Assembly (NCBI RefSeq): GCF_000510725.1
Contig: NZ_AZNZ01000012.1
Coordinates: 43,513 to 107,512 of the forward strand
Reading direction: 5' to 3'
DNA: 64,000 nucleotides
Source of the DNA: Pseudoxanthomonas sp. J31
GTDB lineage: Bacteria > Pseudomonadota > Gammaproteobacteria > Xanthomonadales > Xanthomonadaceae
Shown: piece by piece, positions 60,948 to 64,000 of the stretch
Layout: each line of letters opens with the position of its first letter
Position numbering within the stretch: the first letter of the stretch is position 1
Program-made: the position numbers and the translations under genes
The notes under the pieces: model-generated
What the model was told of the DNA's origin: nothing
The model's database searches: none
Seen by the model: only the letters and a program-made list of their open reading frames with translations

Positions 60948-62294
60948 ATGACGCTCCCCGCTTTCAAGGCCTACGACATCCGTGGGCGCGTTCCGGACGA
61001 ACTGGACGAGGACCTGGCCCGCAGGATCGGCGTGGCCCTCTCCGACCAGCTGCGCCCCGGCCCGGTGGTCCTGGGCCATGACGTGCGCCTGAGCAGCCCG
61101 GCGCTGCAGGCGGCGCTGTCGGCCGGCCTGCGCAGCAAGGGCCGCGAGGTGATCGACATCGGCCTGTGCGGCACCGAGGAGGTGTACTTCCAGGTCGACC
61201 ACCTCGACGCCGCCGGCGGCGTGATGGTGACCGCCAGCCACAACCCGATGGACTACAACGGGATGAAACTGGTGCGCGAGAATGCGCGCCCAATCTCCTC
61301 CGACACCGGCCTGTTCGCCATCTCCGACGCGGCCGAGGCCGACACCGCCCCGGCCGCGCCGCCGACCGCCGGCGAGCGCGCGCTAACCGACAAGGGCGCC
61401 TACATCGAGCACCTGCTGTCCTACGTGGACGTGCCGGCGCTCAAGCCGCTGAAGCTGGTGGTCAACGCGGGCAACGGCGGCGCCGGCGCCATCGTCGACC
61501 TGCTGGCGCCGCACCTGCCCTTCGAGTTCGTGCGCGTCAACCACGAGCCGGACGGCAGCTTCCCCAACGGCATCCCCAACCCGCTGCTGCCGGAGAACCG
61601 CCAGGCCACCATCGACGCGGTGCGCGAGCACGGCGCCGACTTCGGCATCGCCTGGGACGGCGACTTCGACCGCTGCTTCTTCTTCGACGAGCAGGGCCGC
61701 TTCATCGAGGGCTACTACCTGGTCGGCCTGCTGGCCCAGGCGATCCTGGCCAAGCACCCCGGCGGCAAGGTGGTGCACGACCCGCGCCTGGTCTGGAACA
61801 CCGTCGAGCAGGTGCAGGAGGCCGGCGGCGTGCCGGTGCTGTGCAAGAGCGGCCACGCCTTCATCAAGGAGAAGATGCGCGCCGAGGACTGCGTCTACGG
61901 CGGCGAGATGAGCGCCCACCACTACTTCCGCGAGTTCGCCTACGCCGACTCGGGCATGATCCCCTGGCTGCTGATCGCCAGCCTGGTCTCCACCAGCGGG
62001 CGCAGCCTGGGCGACCTGGTCGAGGCGCGCGTGCGCAAGTTCCCGTGCAGCGGCGAGATCAACTTCCGCGTGGCCGACGCCAAGGCGGCGGTGGCGCGGG
62101 TGATGGACCACTTCGCCGCGCAGTCGCCGGCGCTGGACCACACCGACGGCATCAGCGCCGACTTCGGCGACTGGCGCTTCAACCTGCGCAGTTCCAACAC
62201 CGAGCCGCTGCTGCGGCTGAACGTCGAGGCCCGCGGCGACGAGGCGCTGCTGCGCGCGCGCACCGAGGAAATCTCGCGGCTGCTCTCGGCCTGA
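60948..62294 (+). CDS. xanA: Phosphomannomutase/phosphoglucomutase XanA
   Basis: 448-aa alpha-D-phosphohexomutase interconverting 6- and 1-phosphates of mannose and glucose, feeding GDP-mannose and UDP-glucose. The phosphoserine loop is [15 protein letters not shown] (Ser about residue 97), the metal loop is [14 protein letters not shown] (about 239), the sugar-binding loop [13 protein letters not shown] and the phosphate-binding [14 protein letters not shown] at the C-terminus. The start gives [19 protein letters not shown]. xanB follows after 11 bases. Confidence 0.96.
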   Translation: MTLPAFKAYDIRGRVPDELDEDLARRIGVALSDQLRPGPVVLGHDVRLSSPALQAALSAGLRSKGREVIDIGLCGTEEVYFQVDHLDAAGGVMVTASHNPMDYNGMKLVRENARPISSDTGLFAISDAAEADTAPAAPPTAGERALTDKGAYIEHLLSYVDVPALKPLKLVVNAGNGGAGAIVDLLAPHLPFEFVRVNHEPDGSFPNGIPNPLLPENRQATIDAVREHGADFGIAWDGDFDRCFFFDEQGRFIEGYYLVGLLAQAILAKHPGGKVVHDPRLVWNTVEQVQEAGGVPVLCKSGHAFIKEKMRAEDCVYGGEMSAHHYFREFAYADSGMIPWLLIASLVSTSGRSLGDLVEARVRKFPCSGEINFRVADAKAAVARVMDHFAAQSPALDHTDGISADFGDWRFNLRSSNTEPLLRLNVEARGDEALLRARTEEISRLLSA

Positions 62295-62305
62295 CCTGGA
62301 AGCCC

Positions 62306-63709
62306 ATGAACGACCTGCTCCCCGTCCTGTTGTCCGGCGGCTCCGGCACGCGGCTGTGGCCGCTGTCGCGGGAGTCCTATCCCAAGCAGTTCCTGCCGTT
62401 GCACGGGGAGCTGACCATGCTCCAGGAGACCTGGCGCCGGGTGGCCCCGCTGGCCACCCGCGCGCCGCTGGTGGTGGCCAACGAGGCGCACCGCTTCGTC
62501 GCCGCCGAGCAGCTGCACCAGGTCGGCGCGGTGCCGCAGGCGATCCTGCTGGAGCCGGCCGGCCGCAACACCGCCCCGGCGATCGCCGTGGCCGCGCTGG
62601 AGGCCGGCGCCGGCGGCGAGGATCCGGTGCTGCTGGTGCTGCCCTCCGACCACGTGGTGCGCGACCCCGAGGCCTTCCGCCGCGCGGTGCTCGAGGCCCT
62701 GCCGGCGGCCGAGGCCGGGCGCCTGGTCACCTTCGGCATCGTCCCCACCGGCCCGGAGACCGGCTACGGCTACATCCGCGCCACCGCCGGCGAGGGCGTG
62801 CGCGCGGTGGAGCAGTTCGTGGAGAAGCCGGACCTGGCCACCGCGGAAGGCTACGTCGCCTCCGGCGCGTACTACTGGAACAGCGGCATGTTCCTGTTCC
62901 GCGCCTCGCGCTACCTGGCCGAGCTGGAGCGGTTCAACCCGCAGATGCTGGCGGCGGTGCGCAAGGCCTGGGCCGGCGCGCGCCGCGACGCCGACTTCGT
63001 GCGCCTGGACGCGGCGGCCTTCGCCGAGGTGCCCTCGGACTCGATCGACTACGCGGTGATGGAGAAGACCGACCACGCCTCGCTGGTGCCGCTGGACGCC
63101 GGCTGGAGCGACGTCGGCTCCTGGACCGCGCTGCGCGAGGTGTCCGAGCGCGACGCCGACGGCAACGCCCACCACGGCGACGTGATCGCGATCGACTGCC
63201 GCAACACCTTCGCCTACGGTGAACGCCTGATCGCCCTGGTCGGGCTGGACGACGTGGTGGTGGTGGAAACCGCCGACGCGGTGCTGGTCGGGCGCGGCGA
63301 CCGCATGCAGGAGGTCAAGGAAGTGGTGGCGCGGATCCGCGCCGAGGATCGCCCGGAGGCCACTTGGCACCGCAAGGTCTACCGTCCCTGGGGCGCGTAC
63401 GACTCGATCGACAGCGGCCAGCGCTTCCAGGTCAAGCGGATCACGGTCAAGCCCGGCGCCAGCCTGAGCCTGCAGATGCACCACCACCGCGCCGAGCACT
63501 GGGTGGTGGTCAGCGGCACCGCCGAGGTCACCCGCGGCGACGAGGTGATCCTGCTGACCGAGAACCAGAGCACCTACATCCCGCTGGGCGTGACCCACCG
63601 CCTGCGCAATCCCGGCAAGCTGCCTCTGGAGCTGATCGAGGTCCAGTCCGGCAGCTACCTGGGCGAGGACGACATCGTCCGCTTCGAGGACACCTATGGC
63701 CGCACCTGA
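62306..63709 (+). CDS. xanB: Bifunctional mannose-6-phosphate isomerase/mannose-1-phosphate guanylyltransferase XanB
   Basis: 467-aa two-domain enzyme making GDP-mannose. The N-terminal guanylyltransferase has [20 protein letters not shown] (residues 8-27) and [13 protein letters not shown]; the C-terminal cupin is the type II isomerase with [20 protein letters not shown] (zinc histidines, about 390). The start at 62306 follows AAGCCC and lies 11 bases after xanA; the frame is open upstream only as a shadow of xanA. Required for LPS and, in Xanthomonas, xanthan. Confidence 0.97.
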   Translation: MNDLLPVLLSGGSGTRLWPLSRESYPKQFLPLHGELTMLQETWRRVAPLATRAPLVVANEAHRFVAAEQLHQVGAVPQAILLEPAGRNTAPAIAVAALEAGAGGEDPVLLVLPSDHVVRDPEAFRRAVLEALPAAEAGRLVTFGIVPTGPETGYGYIRATAGEGVRAVEQFVEKPDLATAEGYVASGAYYWNSGMFLFRASRYLAELERFNPQMLAAVRKAWAGARRDADFVRLDAAAFAEVPSDSIDYAVMEKTDHASLVPLDAGWSDVGSWTALREVSERDADGNAHHGDVIAIDCRNTFAYGERLIALVGLDDVVVVETADAVLVGRGDRMQEVKEVVARIRAEDRPEATWHRKVYRPWGAYDSIDSGQRFQVKRITVKPGASLSLQMHHHRAEHWVVVSGTAEVTRGDEVILLTENQSTYIPLGVTHRLRNPGKLPLELIEVQSGSYLGEDDIVRFEDTYGRT

Positions 63710-63724
63710 GCGGCCGCGGGCAGC

Positions 63725-63746
63725 GCCGGCACGTTCCCGTGCCGGC
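63725..63746. terminator. Hairpin between convergent xanB and rmlD
   Basis: 9-bp perfect stem (63725-63733 with 63738-63746, loop TTCC) in the 39-base convergent gap. Confidence 0.6.
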
Positions 63747-63748
63747 CG

Positions 63749-64000
63749 TCAGGCCGCCGGAGCGGCGGCGCGTTCGGCCGCCAGTGCGGCGATCACCGGG
63801 CGCAGCGCGTCGCGCCAGTGCGGCAGCGCCACCGCGAAGTCGCGCCGCAGCGCGGTGGTATCCAGGCACGAGTAGGCCGGGCGCCGCGCCGGGGTCGGGA
63901 ACTCGGCGGTGGTGATCGCCTGCACCCGCGGCGCGCGCGGCAGCAGGCCCGCTTCCACCGCTTCGGCGAAGATCGCCTCGGCAAAGCCATGCCAGCTGGT
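63749..64000 (-). CDS. rmlD: dTDP-4-dehydrorhamnose reductase RmlD, C-terminal part (runs off right edge)
   Basis: The last ~83 codons are visible. They read TSWHGFAEAIFAEAVEAG, then TTAEFPTPARRPAYSCLDTT and LPHWRDALRPVIAALA, the conserved C-terminus of RmlD, which makes dTDP-L-rhamnose. Convergence with xanB matches the rml-xan neighbourhood of Xanthomonas. The NAD(P)-binding half lies outside the window. Confidence 0.88.
   Translation of the reverse strand, partial: TSWHGFAEAIFAEAVEAGLLPRAPRVQAITTAEFPTPARRPAYSCLDTTALRRDFAVALPHWRDALRPVIAALAAERAAAPAA

Noticed and set aside
61166..63709. 847-codon frame suggesting a XanA-XanB fusion
   Set aside because: The first 380 codons are in a different frame from xanA and have no similarity; xanB has its own start at 62306.

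Overview
The window is about 70% GC, almost wholly coding, and strongly biased to C/G-ending codons. Its gene content and synteny point to a gammaproteobacterium of the Xanthomonadaceae (Pseudoxanthomonas, Luteimonas or Lysobacter type; genus not decidable by eye). Evidence for this: a pilG-H-I-J-chpA twitching cluster next to gshB and a tonB3-like gene, a xanA/xanB/rmlD surface-polysaccharide block with scoAB (lpsJ/lpsI-like) beside it, a Xanthomonas-type H-NS protein, and 'gattcgtgattggtgat' intergenic repeats. There is no prophage, IS element, CRISPR array, rRNA or tRNA that I can recognise. This is mostly core chromosome with one accessory-looking locus, a cellulose operon.

Layout. 1-5.7 kb: Pil-Chp chemosensory operon (minus strand), running off the left edge inside chpA. 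5.9-7.7 kb: gshB and a TonB-like protein. 7.8-11.7 kb: class I fructose-bisphosphate aldolase, pyruvate kinase, transaldolase. 11.9-17.4 kb: msrA, a DUF2007 protein, glnS, an EamA-type transporter, a nucleoside deaminase, rlmM. 17.5-28.5 kb: cellulose synthase operon bcsD-bcsP-bcsA-bcsB-bcsZ-bcsC (minus strand) with an AT-richer, repeat-containing upstream region. 28.7-31.6 kb: two family-2 glycosyltransferases and pncB. 31.7-42.5 kb: purL, dsbC, xerD, an RDD protein, lptG/lptF, pepA, holC. 42.6-47.4 kb: valS, then rimI, a probable holD and pssA (minus strand). 47.5-51.9 kb: a DUF4124 protein, a 465-bp non-coding stretch, proS, an H-NS-like protein, a ThrE exporter. 52.0-55.7 kb: an MCE/Mla-type lipid transporter operon (STAS-MlaE fusion, MlaF, MlaD, PqiC-like lipoprotein). 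55.8-59.4 kb: a small unknown protein, alkB, ETF-ubiquinone oxidoreductase, a methyltransferase. 59.5-64 kb: scoB/scoA, xanA, xanB and the 3' end of rmlD at the right edge.

How the genes relate. Several blocks concern the envelope and surface behaviour: twitching control (Pil-Chp with TonB3), cellulose secretion controlled by c-di-GMP through the BcsA PilZ domain, LPS export (LptFG), phospholipid transport (MlaEFD), phosphatidylserine synthesis (PssA) and sugar-nucleotide supply for LPS/exopolysaccharide (XanA, XanB, RmlD). The most unusual points are non-coding or small. Two related inverted repeat elements sit inside operons just before valS and mlaF. The mlaF copy abuts a perfect 21-bp hairpin that is an inverted duplication of mlaF's own first conserved codons and has removed any obvious native start. 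Two 20-bp-phased direct repeats lie upstream of the bcs operon. A hexanucleotide microsatellite lies inside bcsP. A probable DNA polymerase III psi gene is hidden between pssA and rimI.
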